This document shows positions 1-8,556 of a DNA stretch of 64,000 nt, piece after piece. The position numbers and the translations under genes were made by a program. Position 1 is the stretch's first letter, and each line of letters starts with the position of its first letter. The stretch comes from Deltaproteobacteria bacterium (GTDB lineage: Bacteria; Desulfobacterota; Binatia; UBA1149; SPBQ01), in contig JAJCZM010000009.1 of the NCBI GenBank assembly GCA_029262375.1, positions 1-64,000 on the forward strand, given 5' to 3'. The notes below the pieces were generated by a model. That model was not told the DNA's origin. It did no database searches and was given only the letters and a program-made list of their open reading frames with translations.

Positions 1-227
1 CCCAGAACCACCGCAGCCCCCCTCAGCGACGCGCCCGGAGCGAGCACTCGAAGCAGGGGCGCCTCTCTCCTTTCACTCCCCGCCGAACCGCCCAAAGGAG
101 CCGCGCGCCAACCATCCACACCAACGCGATTTGAGATTCGCAGCGCTGGTAGTTAGATTCGCGCACATTCGGCGGATCCGCAGCCGCCGCGACTATTGGC
201 GCATACGCCCTCGTCAGGAGAACAAAC

Positions 228-704
228 GTGAGCGATCGACCGTTTAAGGTACTCGGGATTCAGCAGATTGCAGTCGGCGGCCTGGACAAGATGGCGCTTC
301 GCCGCCTGTGGGTAGACACCCTAGGCCTCTCTCTAGAAGGTGACTTCCAGAGCGAGAAAGAGAACGTGGATGAAGACATCGCCGTCGCAGGCTCAGGCCC
401 CCTCAAAGTGGAGGTCGATCTGATGCAGCCGCTCGACCCCGAGAAGAAGCCCAAGGTCCACGATCCGGCCCTCAACCACGTGGGACTGTGGATCGACGAT
501 CTCGATGCCGCCGTCGAGTGGCTGGGCAACAAGGGCATGCGCTTTACCCCGGGTGGAATTCGCAAAGGCGCAAGCGGCCACAACATCTGCTTCGTGCACC
601 CGAAGGGCAACGAGGAGTTGCCGATCGGCGGCGAAGGCGTTCTGATTGAGTTGGTGCAGGCGCCGCAGGCCGTGATCGACGCGTTCGCCAGCTTCTCGAG
701 CTAA
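228..704 (+). CDS. VOC (glyoxalase-fold) family protein
   Basis: The 158-residue product has the vicinal-oxygen-chelate pattern: an N-terminal beta-alpha-beta unit that starts around [13 protein letters not shown] and a second half with the [16 protein letters not shown] segment and a terminal [10 protein letters not shown] strand carrying a candidate metal-binding Glu. It resembles lactoylglutathione lyase and methylmalonyl-CoA epimerase relatives, but the substrate cannot be read from the sequence. The GTG start is chosen because AGGAGA lies 7 bases upstream. The gene stands alone and converges with the flavin reductase gene across a palindrome. The protein has no signal peptide and is probably cytoplasmic. 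Confidence 0.8.
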   Translation: MSDRPFKVLGIQQIAVGGLDKMALRRLWVDTLGLSLEGDFQSEKENVDEDIAVAGSGPLKVEVDLMQPLDPEKKPKVHDPALNHVGLWIDDLDAAVEWLGNKGMRFTPGGIRKGASGHNICFVHPKGNEELPIGGEGVLIELVQAPQAVIDAFASFSS

Positions 705-716
705 AGTGAGCGGGCT

Positions 717-748
717 GATTCGATCGTCGGCTCGGCGGCGATCGAATC
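717..748. terminator. Hairpin between convergent genes
   Basis: A perfect 10-bp inverted repeat (GATTCGATCG with CGATCGAATC, 12-base loop) lies between the 3' ends of the VOC gene and the flavin reductase gene. There is no T-run on either side, so it may act as a bidirectional, non-canonical terminator. The role is inferred from position. Confidence 0.45.
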
Positions 749-776
749 GGCACCGCGTAGCCGGCTTACCGGATGG

Positions 777-1259
777 TTAGGCAATTCGCCGATACTTGCC
801 CTGGAAGTACAGCAACGGCCCTTCGTCGGAAAGAATCTCGCCGCCGACGACCTTCCCCATCACAATGATGTGATCGCCGCCTTCGAAATGCTCGCCCATC
901 TCGCATTCCAGCTGCGCAATGGCACCGCCAACCAGCGGTGCGCCGGTTTCCCCCTGAGAGAACTCGAGCCCTCGCAGCGTGCCGCCTTCGGGGTCACCGC
1001 GCGTAGCGAACGTGTTCGAGATACCTTCTTGGCTCTCGCCCAAGATACTTACTCCGAACGCAGTAGCCTGGCGTAGCTCTTCGAGCGCGCGCGCATTCTT
1101 GTCGACGCAGACGAGGAGAAGGATCGGATCGAGTGACACGGAGGTCACGGCGTTGGCCGTGAAGCCGTGGTAGTTGCCGTCCACGTTCGTCGTCACGACG
1201 GTGACGCCGGTGGCAAACGATCCGATGATTTTGCGGTATTGATCGGCGTCGATAGCCAC
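777..1259 (-). CDS. Flavin reductase domain protein
   Basis: The 160-residue protein matches the small flavin reductase/FMN-binding split-barrel family. It starts with the typical RKIIGSFATGVTVVTT segment, continues through GFTANAVTSVSLDPILLLVCV, and ends with a conserved LLYFQGKYRRI strand. Such proteins supply reduced FMN to two-component monooxygenases or reduce flavin with NAD(P)H. No partner oxygenase is adjacent. A GTG start is supported by GGGGAG about 8 bases upstream. The next gene upstream on the same strand is tRNA-Leu, separated by a hairpin, so it is probably transcribed on its own. Confidence 0.85.
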   Translation of the reverse strand: MAIDADQYRKIIGSFATGVTVVTTNVDGNYHGFTANAVTSVSLDPILLLVCVDKNARALEELRQATAFGVSILGESQEGISNTFATRGDPEGGTLRGLEFSQGETGAPLVGGAIAQLECEMGEHFEGGDHIIVMGKVVGGEILSDEGPLLYFQGKYRRIA

Positions 1260-1324
1260 GGCGCTTGCTCCCCTATCGCCCTACCGGGCTATAGCGCCGC
1301 CGCGCGGCCGCGCTGGAAGATCGA

Positions 1325-1355
1325 CGACGGGGCGCGAAGGTCTCGCACCCCGTCG
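1325..1355 (-). terminator. Hairpin downstream of tRNA-Leu
   Basis: CGACGGGG (1325-1332) pairs with CCCCGTCG (1348-1355), and GCG/CGC pairs extend inside. It sits just 3' of the tRNA-Leu gene on its strand, so it probably ends the tRNA transcript. A T-run is lacking. Confidence 0.5.
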
Positions 1356-1368
1356 ATGTGAGAAAAGT

Positions 1369-1455
<87 letters not shown>

Positions 1456-1467
1456 AGTTAGGCCTTC

Positions 1468-2277
1468 TCAAGCCGAGGCGGATTCTACCGCATCGACTTC
1501 CGCGGGCAAGCCGGTGCCCGCCTTCTTCCCCTTCGTCCGGGCTGCGCGCGTCGCCCTGGTAGACAGGATGCGCTGGCGTAGACGAACCGACTCTCCGAGC
1601 ATCTTGAGAACTACTCGTGGCAGAAGTCCGGTGGCACTGCCCGCGGTGCGCGGGAAGTGACGAACAGCGACCTCGACGAAACTCGCCCCGCCTAACCGCG
1701 CGCGCGTCAACAACTCGGCACTGATGAGCGCGCCTGTCGATTGCAGTTCCATGTCGGCCAGCACGTCACGCGAGAAGAGCTTGAAGCCGCAGTTCACGTC
1801 GCGAAAGCGGCCTCCTAGCATGGCGCGTACGAACACACGGTTGTAGAGCCAGCCCGCCATTCGCCTGGCGAACGGGTCATGACGCGGATTGCGGTAGCCC
1901 AGTACAACGTCGGCCGACTCGCGGTAGCGCCACAGGGAAGACAGGTCCTCCATGCGGAACTGCCCGTCACCGTCGCTCAAGAGAATGAAGCGACCGCGCG
2001 AAGCCTCCACCCCGGTGCGAAGCGCGGCACCGTAGCCGCGATTGATCGGGTGGACCACGCTGCGCAGTCGAGGCTCAGCGGGTGAAATAGCGGCCAGCAC
2101 GGATTGCGTGTCGTCGGTGCTGCCGTCGTCGACGACGACGATCTCGTGATCGATGCATAGGGAGCGAAGATGATGGCCGGCGTCCTCGATGACGGCCACC
2201 AAGTTCTCCGCCTCATTGTATGCGGGCAAGACCACACTCAACTCAGCCATCGGACGCTGCACGCGTGGCTCTATCAT
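1468..2277 (-). CDS. Family 2 glycosyltransferase (polyprenyl-phosphate type)
   Basis: The 269-residue protein is a GT-A glycosyltransferase of the dolichol-phosphate mannosyltransferase-like class. It has the opening LSVVLPAYNEAENL, the VVDDGSTDDT segment, the metal-binding LLSDGDGQF (DGD in the DxD position) and a later FKLFSRDVL acceptor region. There are no strong membrane helices, so it probably acts at the inner membrane face on a polyprenyl-phosphate or lipid acceptor. The ATG at 2277 is chosen because GGGGAGCAGGG lies upstream; an internal ATG at 2250 has no ribosome-binding site. It is divergent from the DUF3426-like gene. The sugar donor is unknown. Confidence 0.85.
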   Translation of the reverse strand: MIEPRVQRPMAELSVVLPAYNEAENLVAVIEDAGHHLRSLCIDHEIVVVDDGSTDDTQSVLAAISPAEPRLRSVVHPINRGYGAALRTGVEASRGRFILLSDGDGQFRMEDLSSLWRYRESADVVLGYRNPRHDPFARRMAGWLYNRVFVRAMLGGRFRDVNCGFKLFSRDVLADMELQSTGALISAELLTRARLGGASFVEVAVRHFPRTAGSATGLLPRVVLKMLGESVRLRQRILSTRATRAARTKGKKAGTGLPAEVDAVESASA

Positions 2278-2321
2278 CGTGTGCCCTGCTCCCCTAGAAT
2301 TCTGTCAGAGACGATCGAACC

Positions 2322-2930
2322 ATGGCCCCCGAACCACGCACGGTATTTCCCAAGCTCAGCGAACGCTCCCCTGTATGGACGGCGGCAATCATGCTGGGCG
2401 CGCTCGTCACGTTCTACGGGCTGCTCGCCGTCTACATGGCGCGCGATCACGCCTGGACGGACGAGATGCTGCAGCGGATCCCCCTGCCCTCGACGCGGGC
2501 TACGCTCGCAGCCGATGCCGGGTTGGCCTCTCAGCTTCGTATCGTTTCCAGTCGCGCCTGGTACACGAACCTGGCGGACCAAACCCGTACACTCGTGGCC
2601 GAAGCGACGGTCGTGAACGACGCGCTGGTTCCGCTGAGTAAAGTGATTGTCGACGCTCAGGCGCAGGGGCAAGGCACGCCGCTGCGCACTCGAAGCGTCG
2701 TCTGCGGCGGAGCGGTATCGCGGCGCCTGCTCGGGCGTTTGCCCGTAGAAGAACTCGATACGTTGCAAGAACTGATACCTTCGTTAGCTGCGCTGGAGCC
2801 CGGCCGCACGATCGATTGCCAGGTAGCCTTTCCCGACATCGGAGCCGGGGCCGAGGAGGTCGTTCTCAGGATTGCTTGGGCGGAGCCTTTCCCGGGCCAT
2901 CCTCGTCCTCTTTTTCATCCTGAGGGGTAA
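2322..2930 (+). CDS. Membrane-anchored DUF3426-like protein
   Basis: The 202-residue protein has one N-terminal transmembrane helix (about residues 20-41) followed by a periplasmic beta-rich domain. Patterns such as [36 protein letters not shown] and [13 protein letters not shown] match the DUF3426 domain, often found C-terminal to a zinc ribbon in deltaproteobacterial proteins. No zinc ribbon is present here. Function is unknown. Its 3' end overlaps the tail of the convergent tatA gene by 65 bases, which is unusually long for a convergent pair. Confidence 0.6.
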   Translation: MAPEPRTVFPKLSERSPVWTAAIMLGALVTFYGLLAVYMARDHAWTDEMLQRIPLPSTRATLAADAGLASQLRIVSSRAWYTNLADQTRTLVAEATVVNDALVPLSKVIVDAQAQGQGTPLRTRSVVCGGAVSRRLLGRLPVEELDTLQELIPSLAALEPGRTIDCQVAFPDIGAGAEEVVLRIAWAEPFPGHPRPLFHPEG

Positions 2931-3081
2931 CATCGATTTCATCCGGAGCCTGGACGGCCTTACGGAAGTTCTTGATGCCCTGCCCCAGTCCTTCAAAGAC
3001 TTCGGGAATACGGCCGGCCCCGAACATCACAAGAATGATGACGAGGATGATGAGAAGCTCAGTGATACCCAATCCGAACAT
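2866..3081 (-). CDS. tatA: Twin-arginine translocase subunit TatA/E
   Basis: The product is a 71-residue Sec-independent translocase component. It opens with [20 protein letters not shown] (hydrophobic helix), then the [20 protein letters not shown] hinge and amphipathic helix, and an acidic/Pro-rich tail ending [10 protein letters not shown]. TatA multimers form the pore that exports folded proteins. The ATG at 3081 places the helix at the N-terminus as usual; an in-frame ATG at 3117 would add 12 residues, and neither start has a good ribosome-binding site. It is monocistronic, with no tatB or tatC nearby. The C-terminal 65 bases overlap the convergent upstream gene. Confidence 0.9.
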   Translation of the reverse strand: MFGLGITELLIILVIILVMFGAGRIPEVFEGLGQGIKNFRKAVQAPDEIDVTPQDEKEDEDGPGKAPPKQS

Positions 3082-3181
3082 GGCAAGCTCGAGCGTTACT
3101 GTAGGATTTCCCCACATGCGTGAGGCGAATATAGACGAATGTTGCGGCGACGGCCAGCCAGCAATGGTGGATCGTCATCGA

Positions 3182-3220
3182 GGGCGCTAACCGTCGATGC
3201 CCCTTTCGGGCTAGGCGCCC
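3182..3220 (-). terminator. Hairpin at the end of the gcv operon
   Basis: GGGCGC (3182-3187) pairs with GCGCCC (3215-3220), enclosing a second hairpin GCCCCTTTCGGGC. It overlaps the stop codon of gcvPB and lies at the end of the long minus-strand array. No T-tract follows on the minus strand, so termination activity is an inference. Confidence 0.4.
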
Positions 3221-4749
3221 TTTTCAGGCTGCGCGCTCTGCGAATCCCGCTCATCATCTATATCTTCTGACGCTCGCTTCCATGTTAACACGGGATGGCG
3301 GGCTGCGCGGGTTTCATCCAAACGGGCCAAAGGCGTGGTTTCCGGGGCATCGTGTAGACGCTGAGGATCGTTCTCTGCCTCATCGGCGATGCGCAGCATG
3401 GCATCGATGAAGGCGTCCAACGTCTCAACGCTCTCGCTCTCGGTAGGCTCGATCATGATCGCTCCAGCGACCACGAGCGGAAAATAGATCGTCGGGGCGT
3501 GGAATCCGTAGTCGAGCAAACGTTTGGCGATATCTAGAGTCTTGATGCCATGCGCGTTCTGAACTTTATCCGTGAATACCACCTCGTGCAGCGACGCCGT
3601 GTCGTACGGGAGGTGGTAGCGACCGACAAGCCCTGCGCGGATGTAGTTCGCCGCGAGCACCGCCTTCTCGGTGATCTCGGTGAGTCCATCGCCACCGCAG
3701 GCCAGCATGTACGTGTATGCACGCACGAGAATTCCGAAGTTGCCGTAAAACGAGCGAACCTTACCGACCGAGTCCGGGCGATCCGCATCCCAGTAGAGCA
3801 AGCCTTGTTTCTCAGCCGCACTCGCCTTCTCGGCGATGCGCGGCCCCGGCAAATACTTCTCGAGGTCTCGGCGTACCGCCACCGGTCCCGCTCCCGGTCC
3901 CCCGCCGCCGTGCGGCGTCGAGAACGTCTTGTGCAGGTTGAACTGCAAAATATCAGCGCCCATGTCGCCCGGCTTCGCCTTGCCCATGAGCGCGTTCATG
4001 TTGGCGCCGTCCATGTAGACCAGCGCGCCTGCGTCGTGCACGGCCTTCGCGATCTCGGCAATCTCGACTTCGAACAAACCGAGCGTGCTCGGGTTGGTTA
4101 CCATCAGCGCAGCGACTTCGTCGTCGAGTAGGGCTTTGACCGAGTCGGCCGACATCAGCCCGCGCTCGTCGGTAGGAATGACGACGGCATCGTAACCGCT
4201 CAGCGCCGCGCTGGCCGGATTGGTGCCATGCGCGCTCTCGGGAATGAGAATCTTCGAACGCGCGTTCCCCTGTGCCAGATGCCAACGGCGTATGATCTTG
4301 ATGCCCGTAAGCTCGCCCTGCGCACCAGCGGCGGGTTGCAACGACACGGCACCGAGTCCGCTGATCTCGGCGAGCCAGTGCTCGAGGTCACGAATCAGCT
4401 CGAGAGCACCTTGAACCGTCTCGGTCGGCGCATACGGATGAATTCCGCAGAACCCTGGAAGCGACGCCATACGATCGTTCACGATGGGGTTGTATTTCAT
4501 CGTGCACGAGCCGAGCGGGTAGAAATTCGTGACGGCTGAAAAGTTGAGCGACGACAGACGCGTGTAGTGGCGCAGGACTTCCGGCTCGCTGAGTTCAGGA
4601 AAACCATCGAGGTCGTCGCGTAACAGCGAGGCGTCGAGGCGCGGTTCACAGGCATCTGCGGCCGCACTCGGATGATACCCCACGCGACCGACACCGGACT
4701 TCTCGAAGATCGGCGCCTCGAGTTCAGGCTTCCTCTCGGTCAAGCTCAC
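3211..4749 (-). CDS. gcvPB: Glycine dehydrogenase (decarboxylating) subunit 2
   Basis: This is the C-terminal half of the split P-protein of the glycine cleavage system, which decarboxylates glycine with PLP and hands the aminomethyl group to lipoyl-GcvH. The 512-residue product has the expected NFYPLGSCTMKYNP segment, the ESAHGTNPASA motif and the PLP-lysine motif NLHKTFSTPHGGGGPG. The GTG start at 4749 is chosen because it overlaps the TGA of gcvPA as GTGA, indicating translational coupling; the reading frame extends upstream but would run deep into gcvPA. It is the last gene of folD-gcvT-gcvH-gcvPA-gcvPB. The C-terminal tail is short, polar and variable. Confidence 0.95.
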   Translation of the reverse strand: MSLTERKPELEAPIFEKSGVGRVGYHPSAAADACEPRLDASLLRDDLDGFPELSEPEVLRHYTRLSSLNFSAVTNFYPLGSCTMKYNPIVNDRMASLPGFCGIHPYAPTETVQGALELIRDLEHWLAEISGLGAVSLQPAAGAQGELTGIKIIRRWHLAQGNARSKILIPESAHGTNPASAALSGYDAVVIPTDERGLMSADSVKALLDDEVAALMVTNPSTLGLFEVEIAEIAKAVHDAGALVYMDGANMNALMGKAKPGDMGADILQFNLHKTFSTPHGGGGPGAGPVAVRRDLEKYLPGPRIAEKASAAEKQGLLYWDADRPDSVGKVRSFYGNFGILVRAYTYMLACGGDGLTEITEKAVLAANYIRAGLVGRYHLPYDTASLHEVVFTDKVQNAHGIKTLDIAKRLLDYGFHAPTIYFPLVVAGAIMIEPTESESVETLDAFIDAMLRIADEAENDPQRLHDAPETTPLARLDETRAARHPVLTWKRASEDIDDERDSQSAQPEKGA

Positions 4750-6098
4750 GCCGCTCTCCTGGCTGCGAGCGATCGCACCAAGGTATCGATCTGGTCCGTG
4801 GTGTTGCACTCGGTCACGGTGACCAACAGTCGCCCGGCCATTTCGGGCCGGTCGGGAAACATCTCTCCAAGTCGAACGCCGGGAACGACGCCGTGCTCAA
4901 CCGCATCGGCGAACCAATCGCCGCCGGGCTCATCGACGACGAACTCGTTGAAGACAGGTCCCGAAAAAACACGCCGCAATCCGGCTTCGGACTCCAGTCG
5001 AGAGGCGACCTCTTCCGCGCGGTTGGCGTTGACTGCAGCGAGCGCGCGAAGACCGCGTCTACCCGCAAGGCCGAGGAACACGGTGGCGGCAACGGCTGCC
5101 AGTCCTTGGTTCGTGCAGATGTTCGACGTCGCCTTCTCGCGCCTGATGTGCTGCTCGCGGGTCGCCAACGTCAGGACGTAACCGCGTCGACCTTCGTCGT
5201 CGACGGTCTCGCCGACCAAGCGCCCGGGCATCTGACGTACGTGCTCTCGCTTGGTTGCGAACAACCCGACACCGGGACCGCCATAGCTCATCGGTAGTCC
5301 CAAACTCTGGCCTTCGGCCACCGCGATATCTACGCCGCAATCACCAGGACTCTTCAGCAGCGCAAGCGCGAGCATCTCGCTGGTCGCGCTGACCGCAATC
5401 GCTTTGTGTTTGGCCGCGATCGCGGAGGCCGCCGCGAGGTCCTCAATCACGCCGAAGAAGTTCGGATAGCCGAGACAGACGCAGGCAACATCGCCGTCCA
5501 TCATTTTCTCGAGTTTTCCGAGATCGGTGCGGCCATCGGGCCCGAGCGGAATGCGCTCGATCACACCGCGCCCAAAACCATCGAGGTAGGTTTCAACGAC
5601 CGCTGCGTACTCGGGGTGAACGCCGTCGGAGATGAGAATGCGTGATCGCTTTCTGCCGATCCGCAGAGACATCAGTACCGCTTCCGCAAGCGCCGAAGCG
5701 CCGTCGTACATGCTGGCGTTGGCGACGTCGAGACCCATCAGGATTGAAATGTAAGTCTGGAATTCGAAGCAGATCTGCAGCGTGCCCTGGCTGACTTCCG
5801 GCTGATACGGCGTGTACGCCGTCGCCAATTCCGAACGCGAAAGCACTTGGTGCACCACCGAAGGTACGAAGTGATTGTAGCTACCGGCTCCCTGAAACGT
5901 CCCGAGGACACGATTGCGACGCGCGAGGGCTTCCAAGCGCGCGACGACTTCCTGCTCGCCAAGACCGTCGGGTAGTGCCAGACCGGCGGTCTCGCGCAGA
6001 CTTTCGGGAATGCTCGCGAATAAGTCGGCAACCGAAGCGACACCGGTCGTTTCGAGCATACGCTCTACGTCACTCGTACTGTGCGGGATGTATCGCAT
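4746..6098 (-). CDS. gcvPA: Glycine dehydrogenase (decarboxylating) subunit 1
   Basis: This is the N-terminal half of the split P-protein, 450 residues, the usual length. Characteristic segments include MRYIPHSTSDVERMLETTGV, GAGSYNHFVPSVV, TAYTPYQPEVSQGTLQ and SNICTNQGLAAVAA. It partners with GcvPB to form the heterotetrameric glycine dehydrogenase. It starts 4 bases after the gcvH stop and overlaps gcvPB by GTGA, so the three are translated from one message. A split P-protein is common in deltaproteobacteria, Firmicutes and archaea, whereas gammaproteobacteria have a fused GcvP. Confidence 0.96.
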   Translation of the reverse strand: MRYIPHSTSDVERMLETTGVASVADLFASIPESLRETAGLALPDGLGEQEVVARLEALARRNRVLGTFQGAGSYNHFVPSVVHQVLSRSELATAYTPYQPEVSQGTLQICFEFQTYISILMGLDVANASMYDGASALAEAVLMSLRIGRKRSRILISDGVHPEYAAVVETYLDGFGRGVIERIPLGPDGRTDLGKLEKMMDGDVACVCLGYPNFFGVIEDLAAASAIAAKHKAIAVSATSEMLALALLKSPGDCGVDIAVAEGQSLGLPMSYGGPGVGLFATKREHVRQMPGRLVGETVDDEGRRGYVLTLATREQHIRREKATSNICTNQGLAAVAATVFLGLAGRRGLRALAAVNANRAEEVASRLESEAGLRRVFSGPVFNEFVVDEPGGDWFADAVEHGVVPGVRLGEMFPDRPEMAGRLLVTVTECNTTDQIDTLVRSLAARRAA

Positions 6099-6102
6099 CC
6101 CT

Positions 6103-6495
6103 CTAGGCCACCTCGTTGAGCAGGGTTTGGTAGTCTTCCGGGGAAAGCAGATCCTCGAGCTCCGAGCTGTGCTCGAGTTCCATGATGACCAGCCAGCCGT
6201 CGCCGTACGGCTCCTGATTCATCGCCTCAGGGCTGTTCGGCAGTTCGTCGTTGACCTCTTTCACCTTGCCGGTGACGGGCGCGTACACGTCCGAAACTGC
6301 TTTGACCGATTCGACGACCGCGAAAGGCTCGTCCTTCGAGACCGGGTCGTCTCCGACCTCCGGTAACTCTACATAGACGATGTCGCCGAGCTGCTCTTGG
6401 GCATAGTCGGTGATACCAACGGTAACGGTACCGTCTTCTTCAACCCGCACCCACTCGTGTTCCTTCGTGTAACGAAGGTTGCTCGGAATCTCCAT
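6103..6495 (-). CDS. gcvH: Glycine cleavage system H protein
   Basis: The 130-residue lipoyl carrier protein shuttles the aminomethyl intermediate between GcvP, GcvT and lipoamide dehydrogenase. It has the canonical LRYTKEHEWV start, VGITDYAQEQLGDIVYVELP, and the lipoylation motif ESVKAVSDVYAPV with the modified Lys at residue 65. The C-terminal YGDGWLVIMEL is conserved. AAAGGAG lies about 12 bases upstream of the ATG, a long spacing. The 93-base gap to gcvT contains a short direct repeat. No lpd or lipoate ligase gene is in the window. Confidence 0.97.
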   Translation of the reverse strand: MEIPSNLRYTKEHEWVRVEEDGTVTVGITDYAQEQLGDIVYVELPEVGDDPVSKDEPFAVVESVKAVSDVYAPVTGKVKEVNDELPNSPEAMNQEPYGDGWLVIMELEHSSELEDLLSPEDYQTLLNEVA

Positions 6496-6527
6496 GATAC
6501 GTATCGGCTCCTTTCTCTGCTATTCGT

Positions 6528-6574
6528 CGAACGCCTTCGCTTCTCGCTTCGGCTATCCGAACGCCTTCGCTTCT
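6528..6574. repeat. Short direct repeat between gcvT and gcvH
   Basis: CGAACGCCTTCGCTTCT occurs twice (6528-6544 and 6558-6574), offset by 30 bases and separated by a related CGCTTCGGCTATC segment. It is the only sizeable spacer within the gcv genes. It may come from a local duplication or act in mRNA processing; no known element is recognised. Confidence 0.6.
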
Positions 6575-6588
6575 TACCTTGGGACCGG

Positions 6589-7665
6589 CTAGTCGCCTGC
6601 GCGAACGTAGAACGGCAGATTCGTCATCTGCGCCGGTCTCGGTTTCCCTCGTACATCCACCGCCAAGTCATGGGTATCGGCCTCGCGATCGACCAGCGCG
6701 ATGGCAACCGGCCTACCCAGCGTCGGACTGTGCGTGCCGCTGGTTACCACGCCAATGCGAATGCCGGAAGCGAGAACCGAACAGCCCTCGCGAGCGATGC
6801 CCTTGTCGACCACCAGCCCCATCAGGACCCGGCTCGGCTGTTTTTTGGCCCGGGCAAGTGCCTCGTAGCCGGTCATCTGCGGCCGATTGAGCTTCACGAC
6901 CCAATCCAGCCCGGCCTCGAAGGGACTGATCGAATCATTAAGTTCGTGGCCATACAGCGGGAGCGCCGCTTCCAGGCGCAGCGTATCGCGCGCGCCCAGC
7001 CCGATCGGCCGCACTCCGAGAGATTCGCCGTCTTTCAACAGACGGTTCCACACGTGAGCGGCAGCAGCCGACGGTACGAACAGTTCGAAGCCATCCTCGC
7101 CGGTGTAGCCGGTGCGGGCGATCATGCCGGCGTGCCCGACGATATCGACTTCCGCGCAGGAGAATCGCTTCATCTCAGCGGCCTCAGGCACCAGCTGGCC
7201 GACGAGACGCGCCGCCTTCGGTCCCTGCACGGCGATCAGCGCGAATTGGTCGCTGCGATCGACGACCGAGCATTCGCCGGCCGATCGGTCACAGATCCAT
7301 TCGAAGTCCTTGTCGGCGTTCGATGCGTTGACGCATACAAGGAAGCGATCTTCGGCGAGGCGATACACGATGATGTCATCGACCACTCCGCCCTCTTCAT
7401 TGGGGATGAGGCTGTACTGGGCTCTGCCCGGCACGAGGTTGGCCGCATCGTTGGCAAACAATCGGCGACAGACGGCTTCGGCTCCCAGCCCGGAAAGTTC
7501 GATCTCGCCCATGTGACTGACATCAAAAATGCCGACGTCTTCGCGCACCGCGCGATGCTCATCGACGACTCCGCTGTACTGAACCGGCATGTCCCAACCG
7601 GCGAATTCGACCATCCGCGCACCGGCTTCGAGATGACACGCATGCAGGGGCGTTTTCTTCACCAT
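6589..7665 (-). CDS. gcvT: Aminomethyltransferase (glycine cleavage T protein)
   Basis: The 358-residue GcvT releases ammonia from aminomethyl-GcvH and forms 5,10-methylene-THF. Visible family motifs are KTPLHACHLEAGARMVEFAGW at the start, MPVQYSG, FDVSHMGEIE, GYTGEDGFELFVPS and GARDTLRLEAALPLYGHEL. The start at 7665 is chosen because TGACATG links it to the folD stop with one base between, and AGGAGG sits just upstream inside folD. The open frame extends 23 codons further but would be buried in folD. Pairing with folD is functionally sensible, since the product methylene-THF is the FolD substrate. Confidence 0.96.
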   Translation of the reverse strand: MVKKTPLHACHLEAGARMVEFAGWDMPVQYSGVVDEHRAVREDVGIFDVSHMGEIELSGLGAEAVCRRLFANDAANLVPGRAQYSLIPNEEGGVVDDIIVYRLAEDRFLVCVNASNADKDFEWICDRSAGECSVVDRSDQFALIAVQGPKAARLVGQLVPEAAEMKRFSCAEVDIVGHAGMIARTGYTGEDGFELFVPSAAAAHVWNRLLKDGESLGVRPIGLGARDTLRLEAALPLYGHELNDSISPFEAGLDWVVKLNRPQMTGYEALARAKKQPSRVLMGLVVDKGIAREGCSVLASGIRIGVVTSGTHSPTLGRPVAIALVDREADTHDLAVDVRGKPRPAQMTNLPFYVRAGD

Positions 7666-7666
7666 G

Positions 7667-8530
7667 TCAGACCCCCTCCTGCGCGCGTTCGCGAGCGACG
7701 CAGGCCGCCAGCGTGTTCTCGAGCAACATGGCAACGGTCATCGGGCCGACGCCGCCGGGTACGGGTGTGATGTAGGCGGCCCGTTTCTCTGCCTCGGCAA
7801 ACTCGACGTCGCCGATCAGTTTTCCGTTCACACGATTGATTCCTACGTCGATGACGACCGCTCCTTCCTTGATCCATTCGCCCTGCACCAGCTCGGGCAC
7901 TCCGCAGGCGGCCACTACGATATCGGCCGCACCGACCTGTGCGCGCAGATCCGATGTTCGTGAATGACATAGGACGACCGTCGCGTCGCGCTCGAGTAGC
8001 AGCATCGCCACGGGCTTGCCGACCAAGGCCGATCTTCCGACAACGACGGCGTGCAGTCCGTGGGGATCCACGCCGGTAGTTCCGATCAGATGCATACAGC
8101 TGATCGGCGTGCAGGGCCGAATTCCCGGGGATCCGGTGAACAGTGCACCTTGGTTGAGCGGATGCAGGCCGTCCACGTCCTTCGACGGATCGATCGCCGT
8201 GATCGCTGCCGCCTCATCAAAACCTTTCGGCAACGGCAACTGCACGAGGATGCCGTCGATGTCCATGCGTGCGTTGTAGCTCTCGATGCAAGCGATCAAC
8301 TCGGACTGCGGCGAATTGGCCGGCAGCGTCACGAGTTCCGAGAGCATGCCTACTTCTTTCGACTCGCGTTGTTTGCGCCCTACGTAGACCTGCGACGCTG
8401 GATCTTCGCCGACCAAGATCGTGACCAGACCGGGCGCTCGCGCGCCGGTAGCCGTGCGCGCGCGGATTCGCTCAGCCAGACTCTCTCTGATGGCCGTCGC
8501 TTCGGCCTTTCCGTCTATGATCGCCGCCAC
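7667..8530 (-). CDS. folD: Methylenetetrahydrofolate dehydrogenase/cyclohydrolase
   Basis: FolD interconverts 5,10-methylene-THF, methenyl-THF and 10-formyl-THF with NADP. The 287-residue protein carries the catalytic Y-x3-K motif in YVGRKQRES (Tyr49, Lys53), the nucleotide-binding VVGRSALVGKPVAMLL and the signature PVPGGVGPMTVAMLLENT. The GTG start has GAAGGT upstream. It sits directly before gcvT with a one-base gap, so one-carbon units from glycine enter the folate pool through co-translated enzymes. It follows a lipoprotein gene by 26 bases. Confidence 0.96.
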   Translation of the reverse strand: MAAIIDGKAEATAIRESLAERIRARTATGARAPGLVTILVGEDPASQVYVGRKQRESKEVGMLSELVTLPANSPQSELIACIESYNARMDIDGILVQLPLPKGFDEAAAITAIDPSKDVDGLHPLNQGALFTGSPGIRPCTPISCMHLIGTTGVDPHGLHAVVVGRSALVGKPVAMLLLERDATVVLCHSRTSDLRAQVGAADIVVAACGVPELVQGEWIKEGAVVIDVGINRVNGKLIGDVEFAEAEKRAAYITPVPGGVGPMTVAMLLENTLAACVARERAQEGV

Positions 8531-8556
8531 ACTACCTTCTCATCCGCCGCACACGC

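Noticed and set aside
6397-7770. A 457-codon plus-strand frame opposite gcvT/gcvH
   Set aside because: It is antisense to clearly conserved genes and has no family motif; a by-product of high GC.
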